Shown: piece after piece, positions 19,400 to 28,891 of the stretch
Layout: each line of letters starts with the position of its first letter
How positions within the stretch are numbered: position 1 is the stretch's first letter
NCBI GenBank assembly: GCA_019638015.1
Contig: JAHBUP010000001.1
Location: 1,458,424 to 1,522,423, forward strand
DNA length: 64,000 nucleotides
Origin: Melioribacteraceae bacterium
Lineage (GTDB): Bacteria; Bacteroidota; Ignavibacteria; Ignavibacteriales; Melioribacteraceae
Direction of reading: 5' to 3'
The notes under the pieces: model-generated
Told to the model about the DNA's origin: nothing
The model's input: only the letters and a program-made list of their open reading frames with translations
Database searches by the model: none
Position numbers and translations under genes: made by a program

Positions 19400-20047
19400 A
19401 TGAATCTTATCGAAATATTTTTAAAGGGTGGTTTTTTAATGTGGGTAATTTTAGGTACCTCGTTAGTAGCCGTCGCAATTACAATTGAAAAATTTATGTC
19501 TCTCAAAAAAGCAAAAATTAACACTCCATCTTTTTTAATGAAAATGAGAAATTTATTGAAGAAAAAAGATGTGGCTTCTGCTATTGCATTGTGCATGGAG
19601 GAAAAAACACCTACTTCCAATATTATCAAAAAGGGGCTAAAAAAATCTAAGTTAGGTAGAGAAAGGGTTATTGAAGCAATTGATTCTGCCGGAAGACATG
19701 AAATCTCCAAACTCGAAAGGGGATTATCTACTCTGGCTACAATTGCGGGTGCGGCCCCTATGCTTGGATTTCTTGGAACAGTTACGGGAATGATAGGCGC
19801 ATTTATGAAAATTCAAGAGCTACAAGGTGCTGCTGGTCCTGCCGATTTAGCCGGCGGTATTTGGGAAGCGCTTATTACCACGGCTTTTGGATTATTTGTT
19901 GGCATTCCTGTTCTTGCCATTTACAATTATTTATTGAGTATGGTAAATAAAGTTGTTATAGATATGGAAATGATAGCTACCGATATTATTGATGTCTTGG
20001 ATGATACACAAAAAGGCATAACCGAAGAAGTAGAAGAGGAGTTATAA
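19400..20047 (+). CDS. exbB: ExbB/TolQ-family proton channel subunit
   Basis: This 215-residue MotA/TolQ/ExbB-family protein has three membrane segments (GGFLMWVILGTSLVAVAITI, TIAGAAPMLGFLGTVTGMIGAF, and LITTAFGLFVGIPVLAIYNYL). The conserved GxxxxxxGLxGTVxGMIxxF-like stretch and the TAxGLxVxIP motif are present. Together with ExbD it uses the proton gradient to power TonB. It is followed after 6 nt by exbD. Confidence 0.93.
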   Translation: MNLIEIFLKGGFLMWVILGTSLVAVAITIEKFMSLKKAKINTPSFLMKMRNLLKKKDVASAIALCMEEKTPTSNIIKKGLKKSKLGRERVIEAIDSAGRHEISKLERGLSTLATIAGAAPMLGFLGTVTGMIGAFMKIQELQGAAGPADLAGGIWEALITTAFGLFVGIPVLAIYNYLLSMVNKVVIDMEMIATDIIDVLDDTQKGITEEVEEEL

Positions 20048-20053
20048 ATAAAA

Positions 20054-20455
20054 ATGAATTTTAGAACTCAGCATAAGCCTCTTAGCGCTTTTAACTTTTC
20101 TTCATTAACCGACATCGTAATTTTGTTATTGATATTTTTTCTATTAACAAGTCAATTTGTTGTTCAAACCGGAGTTAAGGTTAAACTTCCTGGCGCAAAA
20201 AATAATGAGCAAACCTCTGCAACAAATCTCACAATTACACTAACCGATAAGGGGAAAATATATTTGAATACCGAGGAAGTTACATTCCTGAACTTATCAG
20301 CAAAACTCGCCCAGATACCCCAAGCTATGCAGAATAATTTAGTGATAAGAGCTGATCAGAGTGTGCAGATTGATGCGGTAATAAAAGTTATTGATATCGC
20401 AAAGGGTATTGGGGTGGATAAATTTACTATTCAAACTGAAAAAGAATCATTCTAA
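20054..20455 (+). CDS. exbD: ExbD/TolR-family protein
   Basis: This 133-residue protein has one N-terminal membrane helix (SLTDIVILLLIFFLLTSQF) containing the essential Asp in LTDIV, then a periplasmic domain ending with the VIDIAKGIGVDKFTIQTE pattern. It pairs with ExbB to form the proton-driven motor. Its stop shares one base with the next start. Confidence 0.93.
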   Translation: MNFRTQHKPLSAFNFSSLTDIVILLLIFFLLTSQFVVQTGVKVKLPGAKNNEQTSATNLTITLTDKGKIYLNTEEVTFLNLSAKLAQIPQAMQNNLVIRADQSVQIDAVIKVIDIAKGIGVDKFTIQTEKESF

Positions 20456-21132
20456 TGTTTAAAAACGATAGAAATACCTCCTACCTCTATTCTTTTATTT
20501 TTCATTTAATATTAGCAGTAATACTTTTTTTTATAAAAGTAAATAATGAACAGAAGCTCGACGACTATTTGTTAATTGGTTTCGGGTCAGGATCCGGGTT
20601 TGGTTCTCCTGCCAATATAAATAAAACTGAGGATGAAGTTCTTAAAAAGGAAGAGAAAAAAAATGATCAAAAAGATGAATTGAAAAAAGTTGAGCTTCCG
20701 AAAGTAAAAAATGAAGATGCTGAGAATGTTGTTAATCCCATTAAAAAAATAGCAAAGGATGAAGTAGATCCATCTAAAGTTAAACCTCTTGTAAAAAATG
20801 AAAATGAGGCTAAAGGAAATTTGCAGGATGGCAGCGGAGCAGGAGGCTATGGTTTTGAATTAGATTTTGGTGGAAGAGGAAAAAGAAGAATTTACAGTTA
20901 TTCCTTGCCAGAGTACCCGGATGGAGTAGCCAAAGAAATTGATGTAAAATTAAGATTTACGATTTTACCGGATGGGACTGTTGGAAGAATTTTCCCCCTT
21001 ATAAAAGCTGATGCAAGATTAGAAACCGCGGCAATGAACTCTCTGAGACAGTGGCGATTTGAACCTCTGCCTGCAAATGTTAATCAGAGTGAGCAGACTG
21101 TTGTAATTACATTTCCGTATCGACTTCAGTAG
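20455..21132 (+). CDS. tonB: TonB-family energy transducer
   Basis: This 225-residue protein has an N-terminal membrane anchor (SFIFHLILAVILFFIKV), a charged Lys/Glu/Pro spacer (about residues 60-125) and a C-terminal TonB domain. The C-terminal features are YPDGVAKEIDVKLRFTILPDGTVG and SLRQWRFEPLP followed by VVITFPYRL. It transmits ExbB/ExbD energy to outer-membrane receptors such as the one at 0.5 kb. Its 3' end overlaps the oppositely oriented gene at 21107 by 26 nt. Confidence 0.9.
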   Translation: MFKNDRNTSYLYSFIFHLILAVILFFIKVNNEQKLDDYLLIGFGSGSGFGSPANINKTEDEVLKKEEKKNDQKDELKKVELPKVKNEDAENVVNPIKKIAKDEVDPSKVKPLVKNENEAKGNLQDGSGAGGYGFELDFGGRGKRRIYSYSLPEYPDGVAKEIDVKLRFTILPDGTVGRIFPLIKADARLETAAMNSLRQWRFEPLPANVNQSEQTVVITFPYRLQ

Positions 21133-21406
21133 TTTTATCTTCGCCGTAGTAAAATTTGTAGAAGAAATATTCAATAATCGCCAGCGAAAAAAGCGAAATA
21201 GTATCTCTGTCGAAGTGAACTCCAAATCCTTTCTGATCAAAAAGCACTTTAGCAAATGTGCTAGTTATTGACCAGCCGATTGTAAACAAAATAACTATAA
21301 GAGCTAAATTAATAAAGCCCGATCCAATCGACTCACTTTGCCATTTTAAGGAAAAGACGTATAAGATAAATAGAAGATGGAGTGCGAAAATAAAAGCGGA
21401 AATCAT
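21107..21406 (-). CDS. Small hydrophobic membrane protein
   Basis: This 99-residue protein has about three membrane helices (AFIFALHLLFILYVFSL, FINLALIVILFTIGWSI and LFSLAIIEYFFYKFYY) and a charged C-terminus. I do not recognise a family. It is the last gene of a minus-strand run and starts 2 nt after the gene at 21408 ends. Its end overlaps tonB by 26 nt in the opposite direction. Confidence 0.6.
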   Translation of the reverse strand: MISAFIFALHLLFILYVFSLKWQSESIGSGFINLALIVILFTIGWSITSTFAKVLFDQKGFGVHFDRDTISLFSLAIIEYFFYKFYYGEDKTTEVDTEM

Positions 21407-21407
21407 G

Positions 21408-21920
21408 TTAATTTTCTCTTGATCTATTTAATCTATTGTTGATTATTTGAACTGAGATTAATCCGCCACCAATTCCAAAAATAGTATTCACAACCAAATT
21501 ATTGATTAATAATGAAATTGAGTAAAGGAATGAAAAACCGTAATTAATGATATCTTCACGAACTGAAGCCATGAGATTTATTACTTCATTTTTAATTTCT
21601 TGTGCGAATGGTAAAGAATCCGACATTTTTTGAAATTCCGAAAATCCATTAACAAGGTCGTTCTGTTTAGTTATAAAAGTAATAATAATTTCAAATGAAG
21701 TGCTAAATAGAGCCGCGTATAATCCTGTAATTAATCCAAACATAATCCCCTTTTTTATAGCTATAGTTTTATTATTCCCGCTTGCTTTAATATCTAGTAA
21801 TAATGAGATGTAAACCGCTATTGGCATTATTATACAACAGCCAAAACTTTTCACAACAGGCACAACATTTAATACTCCGGCTCCAAAACCGCAAATGAAA
21901 GGGGAGATATACTTTTTCAC
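21408..21920 (-). CDS. Four-TM membrane protein, possibly DUF4199-like
   Basis: This 170-residue integral membrane protein has about four helices. A Gly-rich first helix (FICGFGAGVLNVVPVV) and GIMFGLITGLYAALFSTSFEI in the second half resemble DUF4199-type proteins of Bacteroidota; this is a tentative likeness. It lies 2 nt downstream of the DUF2085 gene and is very likely co-transcribed with it. Confidence 0.6.
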   Translation of the reverse strand: MKKYISPFICGFGAGVLNVVPVVKSFGCCIIMPIAVYISLLLDIKASGNNKTIAIKKGIMFGLITGLYAALFSTSFEIIITFITKQNDLVNGFSEFQKMSDSLPFAQEIKNEVINLMASVREDIINYGFSFLYSISLLINNLVVNTIFGIGGGLISVQIINNRLNRSREN

Positions 21921-21922
21921 AT

Positions 21923-22384
21923 TTATCCGTTTTTATTTGAAAATAATGTTCTCAATGGTGAGTAAAGATACAGAAATCCAACAGAACCTAAAAGCAACCC
22001 AGTAAGAAATGCTATAGTTTTTGAGTAATTATAAAAACCAAAATTGTACAAAATTACATCGATAAGCATTGGCAATGCAACCGCGAAAAGGACTTTATTA
22101 TTTGGAGCGATTTCAATTCTGAAAATTAGGTTGACGAAAGATGAAGTGAGTAACCCAAAGTATATCCCAGCACATCTAGAGCAAACTAATGAATGATTTG
22201 TCCCCTCCCCGATAAGTTTTAAACCATTTTGGTGACAAACAATACTATATGAATGTTCGGCTAATGGGAATAAATAAATTAGTGAGGGAAAATACTCTAC
22301 CAGCCATGCAAGGTAGATACCGGCATTCCAGATTAGAAATAGCAATAGCAATAAAAGAGATAAAATGAGTCGTTGGTTTTTCAA
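21923..22384 (-). CDS. DUF2085 membrane protein
   Basis: This 153-residue membrane protein carries the DUF2085 signature: HSYSIVCHQ, then CSRCAGIYFGLL, with two Cys and one His in the first loop that could bind a metal. About four membrane helices are visible. The family has no agreed function. The start overlaps the end of the NHL-repeat gene by 4 nt. Confidence 0.8.
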   Translation of the reverse strand: MKNQRLILSLLLLLLFLIWNAGIYLAWLVEYFPSLIYLFPLAEHSYSIVCHQNGLKLIGEGTNHSLVCSRCAGIYFGLLTSSFVNLIFRIEIAPNNKVLFAVALPMLIDVILYNFGFYNYSKTIAFLTGLLLGSVGFLYLYSPLRTLFSNKNG

Positions 22385-23241
22385 TTCAGAATTACATTGT
22401 ATGTAAAAAGATTTGTTTTTGTGAGTACAAACACAGACTTATTGTGGAAAGCAGTGTCCACAATATCATCACCTATTGTTGGAATAAAGTTATCTTTTGA
22501 AATGAATAAATCTTGCACAAAATTATTATTAATTATCAGTAATTCATTTTTTGAATTTATCAGAAATCCGTTTGCGCCTTTTGAAATTCCTATGGGCAGG
22601 AAAGGAAGTTCAATTATTTTTAATCCGTTACCAAACTGATCAAAAATCAAAAGGCGCTCGCCATCTAAAACTCCAACATTTAAATTTTCAGATAAAGCAA
22701 ATTGAGAAGGATTAATTAATGCGAATGCCCCGGCATCAAATCCACCTACAACAAGTATAAATCTGCCACTCGAAGAATATTTAACAATTCTAGAGTTATA
22801 TGAATCAAGGACAAATATTTCACCGGTCGGTGAAGATTCAATACAAGTAGGAAATGAGAATTTTGCTGCTTCTTCATTCACATTTTGAGTAGAGAAACTT
22901 GATAAATAATTTAGATCTTTATCAAAAATTTGAATTCGGTTATTATTTTTATCGGCAACGTAAACATTTAGCGTATTGGCAAATAAGGAGATTGGTTCAT
23001 CAAATGAAAGATTATCCCAGCCGAAGCCTCCAATTCTTTGCAATTCCTGTCCGGCAGCACCAACCTTGATTATTTCATTAGTTCCGCAATCAGCTACAAA
23101 GATTAACCCAACGGGATTTATTGAAAGGGCAGTGGCTTTGTCGAAATTGGCTAATTCATTTTTTAGAATTAACTGCTGCGATAAATTGAGGCTGAAAGAT
23201 GAAATAAGTAAAATTAACATGTAAAAAGGTTTGTGACTCAT
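22381..23241 (-). CDS. Secreted NHL-repeat beta-propeller protein
   Basis: This 286-residue protein has a signal peptide (ILLISSFSLNLSQQ) and several NHL-type blades. Examples are ALSINPVGLIFVADCGTNEI, NTLNVYVADKNNNRIQIFD and SSPTGEIFVLDSYNSRIVKY. NHL propellers usually bind proteins or sugars. It is the first gene of a four-gene minus-strand operon with membrane proteins downstream. The partner and role are unknown. Confidence 0.8.
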   Translation of the reverse strand: MSHKPFYMLILLISSFSLNLSQQLILKNELANFDKATALSINPVGLIFVADCGTNEIIKVGAAGQELQRIGGFGWDNLSFDEPISLFANTLNVYVADKNNNRIQIFDKDLNYLSSFSTQNVNEEAAKFSFPTCIESSPTGEIFVLDSYNSRIVKYSSSGRFILVVGGFDAGAFALINPSQFALSENLNVGVLDGERLLIFDQFGNGLKIIELPFLPIGISKGANGFLINSKNELLIINNNFVQDLFISKDNFIPTIGDDIVDTAFHNKSVFVLTKTNLFTYNVILN

Positions 23242-23380
23242 CTGGTTACCCTTGATAATCTAAATTAAATTAAGAAATCAACTTAGGCACGGTTTCTGAA
23301 ACAAATTTATGAATAAAAATAAATGTTTTTTATTAAATTTACTTACAGTTGTTGTAATTTAATTCGACGGTGAGGATGAA

Positions 23381-26300
23381 ATGAAAAAGTATCTATTATC
23401 AATTCTTGTAATATTAGTTATTATTTCCTCTTGCAAGTTGAAAGATGAAGAAACTGATGGAACCAACCCCACAGATCCAACAAAGCCTACCACCGCGAAT
23501 ATCAAGGTTGTATCACCTAATGGAGGGGAGACACTTGCCGAGGGTTCATCATTCGAAATAAAGTGGACAGGTACCGGATCAACAGTGGTACGCTTACTTT
23601 ATTCCATTGATAATGGTACAAGCTGGGCACTAATTGCAGATAGTGTAAAAAATACTGGAATTTATGTTTGGTTTCCAATTCCAAATACAATCTCAAATCA
23701 ATGCCAAATTCGTATCAGCAGTCATGATGGTATTACTTCTGATGTTAGCGATAATATTTTTGCGATTGTGCGTAATTCTAATGAGAGTTTAAGATTAGTA
23801 TCACCAGTAGGGAATGAAGAATGGGAAGCGGGTTCCTCCAAACAGATAAAGTGGTACAGTTCTGGAATAAGTGCAGTTAAACTAGATTATACTACAAACA
23901 ATGGCAACACTTGGAATTTTATTGCTACAGATGATAAGAATACTGGGATTTATTTTTGGGAACCTATACCAAATACGCCGTCTACTCTTGCAAAAATTAG
24001 AATTATGGATGCGAAGGATGGATCTCCATCAACAGAAAGTCCAAATCCATTTTTTATATTGCCAGAACCTACTCTCAAAGTTGTAAGTCCGAATGGTGGA
24101 GAAAAAATACTTTCGGGGACAAGTAGAAAGCTGGAATGGATTTCAGAAAATATTGAAAATGTAAAAATAGCATATACTACCAATGGTGGTTTTAATTGGA
24201 TTACTATTATTGAATCAACCCCATCTACCGGCTATTATGTATGGGAACCGGTTCCGAATGTTAACTCAGAATTGTGTAAAGTAAGAGTTTATGATGTGAA
24301 GGATGGGGAGCCAAACGATATTTCTGATAATCCTTTTACAATAACAAATCAAATTACACAGACCTTGGAGATTACAGCACCGAATGGCGGGGAAAGATGG
24401 CAAGCTGGTACAAATCAAAGTATTACATGGACATCAAGCGGCGTACCGAAAGTAAAAATTGATTTTACTACCAACAATGGATTAACCTGGAATAATATTG
24501 TTCAGGATTTATCGAACACCGGTGCATATGAATGGAATGTCCCAAATTCATTATCAACTCAATGTTTAGTAAAGATTAGCGATGCGTTAGATGGTGAACC
24601 GATTGATCAAAGTAATTCTGCCTTTAGAATCGTACCTAAACCTGAATTAGAAATAATAAGTCCGAATGGTGGTGAAGTTTGGATTGCTGGAATTGTTGAC
24701 ACTATTAAGTGGAAATCAGTTGGTGTTGAAAACGTCTTTCTTGAATACACAATTAATAATGGTATTAGTTGGTCAACAATAGTTGATAGAACTCCATCAA
24801 GCGGGTTTTACATTACAAGTTTTACTGGTCCATCAACACAGTATAAAATCAGAATCCGTGATAAAGATAACGGATCACCGATGGATGAAAGTGATGGTAC
24901 TTTTACTGTGCTTCCTGAACCTCAAATTCATGTATTAGAGCCCAATGGAAATGAAGAATGGTACGCCGGCTCAGCAAATAATATTAAGTGGACATCAGTG
25001 AATATTGAGAATGTGAAAATTGAATATACAACAAACAATGGGGCTACGTGGAGTTTAATTACAGCCTCAACACCGAGTGATGGCGTATATGCTTGGGATA
25101 AAATACCGGATGTAAGTTCGCTGCAATGCAGAGTGAGAATTAGCGATACCAAAGATGGAATACCTTCTGACATCTCTGATGAAAATTTTACTATAACTAC
25201 TCTAGGAAATCAATTAGTTAAAGTAACTTCTCCAAACGGAGGGGAAAAGTGGATTGCGGGCTCGGCGCAAAATATTACATGGGAGGCTTCTGGTATTCAA
25301 AATGTGAAGATAGAATATACTCTGAATAATGGAATATCATGGAATACGATTACTGCTAGTACTCCGAGCGATGGATTTTACACATGGAATCAATTACCAA
25401 GCACCTCTTCAACTAATTGTAAAATTAGAATTAGTGACGCGGCTGATTCGGCTCCATCTGATGACAGTGATGGATTCTTTAGTATTGAACCCGAACCTGA
25501 AATCCAAGTTCTTGTACCAAATGGAAATGAATTCTGGTTGTCAAATACTAGTCAGGAAATTAGATGGACTTCTCAAAATGTCCCAGATGTCAAAATTGAA
25601 TACACTACAAATGGAGGAGCAAATTGGACAACAATTGTTAGCTCAACTCCGAGTATCGGGTACTACAAATGGTCCAGTATTCCTAGTATTAATTCATTGC
25701 AATGTAAAGTTCGAATTAGTGATGCTGATGATGGAAATCCCGCGGATCTTTCTGACAATAATTTCCAGATTTCAAATCAGATAAATAAATCGTTGCAGAT
25801 AATTAGTCCAAACGGTTCCGAAGTATGGGAAGCAGGCACAAAGCAAAATATTACTTGGAATTCTTCTGGCGTAAAGAAAGTAAAGATTGAATTTACTCCG
25901 GATAAAGGTGCAAATTGGATTGTTCTTGTTAATGACTATGAAGGTGGAGCTTACGAGTGGAACATTAATCCACAAACGAATTCTACTCAATGTCAAATTA
26001 GAATTAGTGATACCGAGGATAATGAAATCTCAGATATTAGTGATGGTACGTTTACAGTCGAACCAATTAAATATATTTCGGTAACCGCTCCTCGAGGACC
26101 AATCATATTTAAAGATAGTGACCCTGTAGAAATTAAATGGGAATCTACCGGTATTAAAACCGTGGGGATAAAATTTACTACTACTAATGGGCAGGGCAGG
26201 TATCCTGAAATTCCCGAGTTTTATACATTAGTTAGTAAAGTGGCAAATTTGGGAACGTTTACAACTAGTTTTTCACTCCCATCGGACCAGTATTACGTAG

Positions 26301-27112
26301 TAGTTTACAATGCTGACGAAGGTGCAGAGGAAGCACCAAGTGCAAGAAGTATAGGTAATTTTACTGTTGTTAAAACCGAGCCTTCAAATATTACTGTATT
26401 GCAGCCAAATGGGAAAGAACAATGGTTAAAGAGCAGCAGCAATCAAACGAATTCTCAAAATTATAATCCATTCGAAATAAAGTGGAAAGCCTCGGGACTG
26501 GAGCGTGTTAAGATTGAATATTCTACAAATGGCGGTGGAAGTTGGACAGGTGTTCCCGGAGCTTCAAGTATTATTAATAATGGATTTTTTGTCTGGGCAC
26601 CTGGAAGTAGCGGTGAAAAGATTGACAGCTCTGATAATTGTTTGATTAAGGTTAGCAATTTATCGGGAAGTTTAAGTGATATTTCAGATAACTTTTTCTC
26701 AATTCACACCGGTAAAAAAATTCGTGTTGAATTCCCAAATAATGGAGAAGATTTTTATGGCCAGCCGGGTAGAAGTCCGATGGCTATAGTATGGACTAGT
26801 TACGCCATAAGCGGAAATGTCAATATTTATTACAGTCTTCAAAATGGAGCTGATGGAACATGGGTTCAACTAGCAAATAATTATCCTTCAACAGGTGTTT
26901 ACGCATGGGATTATTTACGAGATCCGGCCATAGTTGATCAAGTTACAGGCAGTGTAATAAAATATTCAAGTTTGGGAAGAATTAAAATTGTGGATTCTGC
27001 TGATAGTAAAGTTTGGGATGTAAATGATATTCCATTCTGGCTCAATGTACAAAAGGCGAGTGATAGTAAAATTGAGAGTTATAAGAAATCACAAATTGAA
27101 ACAAAAAAATAA
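23381..27112 (+). CDS. Large surface lipoprotein with about 12 repeated beta domains
   Basis: This is a 1243-residue protein with a lipoprotein signal (VILVIISSC, Cys at about residue 18). Roughly 12 copies of a domain of about 90-110 residues follow. Each copy begins with a sequence like SPNGGEKWIAGS, continues ITWTSSGIQNVKIEYT, NNGxSW, and ends with RISDxxDGxPSDxSD. The pattern resembles the Kre9/KNH-like or fibronectin-like stacks seen in Bacteroidota surface proteins. The last two or three copies are more diverged and carry insertions. It is probably an exposed adhesion or matrix protein. The gene stands alone, and tRNA-Gln follows after 38 nt. Confidence 0.85.
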   Translation: MKKYLLSILVILVIISSCKLKDEETDGTNPTDPTKPTTANIKVVSPNGGETLAEGSSFEIKWTGTGSTVVRLLYSIDNGTSWALIADSVKNTGIYVWFPIPNTISNQCQIRISSHDGITSDVSDNIFAIVRNSNESLRLVSPVGNEEWEAGSSKQIKWYSSGISAVKLDYTTNNGNTWNFIATDDKNTGIYFWEPIPNTPSTLAKIRIMDAKDGSPSTESPNPFFILPEPTLKVVSPNGGEKILSGTSRKLEWISENIENVKIAYTTNGGFNWITIIESTPSTGYYVWEPVPNVNSELCKVRVYDVKDGEPNDISDNPFTITNQITQTLEITAPNGGERWQAGTNQSITWTSSGVPKVKIDFTTNNGLTWNNIVQDLSNTGAYEWNVPNSLSTQCLVKISDALDGEPIDQSNSAFRIVPKPELEIISPNGGEVWIAGIVDTIKWKSVGVENVFLEYTINNGISWSTIVDRTPSSGFYITSFTGPSTQYKIRIRDKDNGSPMDESDGTFTVLPEPQIHVLEPNGNEEWYAGSANNIKWTSVNIENVKIEYTTNNGATWSLITASTPSDGVYAWDKIPDVSSLQCRVRISDTKDGIPSDISDENFTITTLGNQLVKVTSPNGGEKWIAGSAQNITWEASGIQNVKIEYTLNNGISWNTITASTPSDGFYTWNQLPSTSSTNCKIRISDAADSAPSDDSDGFFSIEPEPEIQVLVPNGNEFWLSNTSQEIRWTSQNVPDVKIEYTTNGGANWTTIVSSTPSIGYYKWSSIPSINSLQCKVRISDADDGNPADLSDNNFQISNQINKSLQIISPNGSEVWEAGTKQNITWNSSGVKKVKIEFTPDKGANWIVLVNDYEGGAYEWNINPQTNSTQCQIRISDTEDNEISDISDGTFTVEPIKYISVTAPRGPIIFKDSDPVEIKWESTGIKTVGIKFTTTNGQGRYPEIPEFYTLVSKVANLGTFTTSFSLPSDQYYVVVYNADEGAEEAPSARSIGNFTVVKTEPSNITVLQPNGKEQWLKSSSNQTNSQNYNPFEIKWKASGLERVKIEYSTNGGGSWTGVPGASSIINNGFFVWAPGSSGEKIDSSDNCLIKVSNLSGSLSDISDNFFSIHTGKKIRVEFPNNGEDFYGQPGRSPMAIVWTSYAISGNVNIYYSLQNGADGTWVQLANNYPSTGVYAWDYLRDPAIVDQVTGSVIKYSSLGRIKIVDSADSKVWDVNDIPFWLNVQKASDSKIESYKKSQIETKK

Positions 27113-27150
27113 TATTGTTGGCAACATTTTACTATATTTGAAATAATTAA

Positions 27151-27223
27151 TGCCCCGTAGTGTAATTGGCAACACGTCTGACTCTGGATCAGAAGAGTTC
27201 AGGTTCGACCCCTGACGGGGCAG
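27151..27223 (+). tRNA. tRNA-Gln (anticodon CTG)
   Basis: The 73-nt sequence folds as a cloverleaf. The acceptor stem is TGCCCCG with CGGGGCA. The anticodon arm is TCTGA/TCAGA around the loop CTCTGGA, giving anticodon CTG, and the T arm carries GTTCGAC. CCA is not encoded. An integrase-bearing element begins just downstream, so this gene may be the integration landmark. Confidence 0.95.
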
Positions 27224-27227
27224 CTTA

Positions 27228-27265
27228 AAAAGCTCGATTTTGAAAAGAAATCGAGCTTTTTTTTA
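27228..27265 (+). terminator. Terminator after tRNA-Gln
   Basis: A long stem (AAAAAGCTCGATTT with AAATCGAGCTTTTT) and a short loop run into a T-tract. It ends the tRNA transcript and marks the last feature shared with ordinary chromosome. Confidence 0.9.
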
Positions 27266-27305
27266 TTCTACCCATCAGAAAAACCCTATGATTTTCGGTT
27301 TTCGT

Positions 27306-27327
27306 TGTATGTACTTTTGTATGTACT
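27306..27327 (+). repeat. Left direct repeat of the integrated element (candidate att)
   Basis: The first 20 bases are TGTATGTACTTTTGTATGTA, followed by CT. It also contains an internal tandem of TGTATGTACTTT. The partner copy at 34110 differs at one base (T to C). It may be the crossover core or an integrase arm-binding site. Confidence 0.5.
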
Positions 27328-27857
27328 TTTCAAATTGTACAAACACTACAATAAATAATGAACAATCAGTTTAATTAAAAACCAGTGGAGGTCTTAAGTC
27401 CTTAAATGATCAAAGTTGTAAGTCAAATGCCAGACTTATTCTGACGCGTTGTTTACTCTGGTACCCCCCTCCCGGGCCATAATACTGTCACAATATTGGT
27501 TAGACTCGCAACTTAGAAAAGTCTACACTAGAATTAGTTAACTGTTAATCTCCAATGATTATACCTAAAAAAATATTTAATAATCGTTTCCTTATCAAGA
27601 CTATAATTAAAAGATTTATTAAATAATTTAATGTACTCACTAGTTTTAGATGGCGCTAAATTGTTACCTCATTAAAGTTATTTCGATACCGTCTATAATT
27701 GAGGGAATTAATTTTAACGAATCCAATTATTTTATTTTGTTCAGTGTTAATAACCGCATATTTCTTTAAATCTGATGATTTTATAAATTGCATATATTGT
27801 TTTATTTAAGTCAAAATATTTCTACAGAACAGAATTCAACAATGAAATGGATTAACC
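27328..27857. other. Non-coding left end of the integrated element
   Basis: About 530 nt without a supportable gene. A short C-rich tract (CCCCCCTCCCGGGCC near 27465) stands out in otherwise AT-rich DNA. No RNA gene was recognised. It may hold integrase-binding arms and the promoter for the gene at 27858. Confidence 0.4.
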
Positions 27858-28514
27858 ATGAGAAATGATATTAGAAAGTATTCACTCGAACTTGCTGCAA
27901 GTTTGGAAAACTATTATGAAGCATATCAAAGTTACGTATACTATAGAAAAATGCAAGAAAGTGAATTAAAAGCATCACTTCATTCATCAAATGTTGATTT
28001 AACTAAGAATGATTTGGACATTACTCAATTATTCCGTTTTAATAAAAATCTTGTTGAAGAGTTTGAACTTTCATTTAATTTATTTTATAAGTATAAAAAT
28101 AAAGACGTTTATGAGAATGCACTTAAAGAATTCCCAATTCTCCAAAAACAATTGTGGATGGTAAAGAGCTTAATAAAAGTTTATCAAAACCCAACAATAG
28201 ATCCAGCTTTGAAAATTAAATTCGAAAATGTATACGAATTCCTAATTAATTATAAAAATAAACTTCAAAGAATTAGTACTCAATCAAAAATCAGAAGCGG
28301 CATGAAGAATATTTTATCTAAGCCGACTTCAGATCAAGTACTCGACCTGGCAAAAGAATATAAATTAAAATCGGGAGTGAATAATTTAAAGCGTCGGCTT
28401 ATACTTCCAAAGATATATCAGGCACTTAAAGATCGCGGTGTTGTAACAACTGAAGCATATATCAGCAAAATCTTATCAATTCACAGCTACTTCGGAGCTC
28501 CTCGAACGAAATAA
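27858..28514 (+). CDS. Uncharacterised helical protein of the integrated element
   Basis: This 218-residue basic protein is predicted to be mostly alpha-helical (for example ELAASLENYYEAYQSYVYYRKM and LLPKIYQAL-type helices). Its C-terminus, KRRLILPKIYQALKDRGV followed by TTEAYISKILS, could form a small DNA-binding helix-turn-helix. I do not recognise the family. It is the first gene of the element and the next genes handle integration and replication, so a regulatory or DNA-binding role is plausible but unproven. Confidence 0.6.
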   Translation: MRNDIRKYSLELAASLENYYEAYQSYVYYRKMQESELKASLHSSNVDLTKNDLDITQLFRFNKNLVEEFELSFNLFYKYKNKDVYENALKEFPILQKQLWMVKSLIKVYQNPTIDPALKIKFENVYEFLINYKNKLQRISTQSKIRSGMKNILSKPTSDQVLDLAKEYKLKSGVNNLKRRLILPKIYQALKDRGVVTTEAYISKILSIHSYFGAPRTK

Positions 28515-28534
28515 TCTCAGACTTATACTCCTTT

Positions 28535-28564
28535 ACTCATACCAGGTATGAAACCAGTATGAGT
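28535..28564. repeat. Inverted repeat, hairpin after the first element gene
   Basis: An 8-bp stem (ACTCATAC / GTATGAGT) with a 14-nt loop that itself contains GGTATG. It may be a terminator without a T-run or a protein-binding site. Confidence 0.5.
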
Positions 28565-28726
28565 CCATTCTGTCCTTACTTTTCAACACGGTTTTTCAAT
28601 AAGATAATTTAACAAGTGATATGTCCTATTCTAATTATTCATTTTTAACAGAAACAGGGCAAAAGTTATCGCAAAGCGGAAACACCACCATTCGTCGGTT
28701 GGAATCGGCGCTGAAAATGGTAAAAA

Positions 28727-28786
28727 ACGGAAACGGACTTCAAAAAACGGAAACGGACCACAAAGAACGGAAACAGTATGGAAACG
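28727..28786 (+). repeat. Three 20-bp iterons
   Basis: The unit ACGGAAACGGAC followed by about 8 nt (consensus NNCAAARA) starts at 28727, 28747 and 28767, an exact 20-nt period. The third unit is degenerate (ACGGAAACAGTA). They lie about 100 nt upstream of the integrase gene and 1.2 kb before the primase-helicase gene. Exact 20-22-nt spacing on one strand is typical of replication-initiator or integrase-arm binding sites. A 60-codon open frame passes through them but looks non-coding. Confidence 0.65.
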
Positions 28787-28891
28787 TTTTCAAAAACAGA
28801 TGAACACATTTATCTAACTGTACATTAAAAATTGAATTCTGCGCTAAGGCAAGTGAATATTAAAAATATTATTGGAATTAAGTAAATCTCT

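Noticed and set aside
23381..27112. The repeats in the lipoprotein gene as a CRISPR or tandem DNA array
   Set aside because: The repeats are protein domains of about 300 nt with diverged DNA, in one long reading frame.
28621..28803. A 60-codon open frame upstream of the integrase
   Set aside because: It runs through the 20-bp iterons, has no ribosome-binding site, and its composition follows the repeats.
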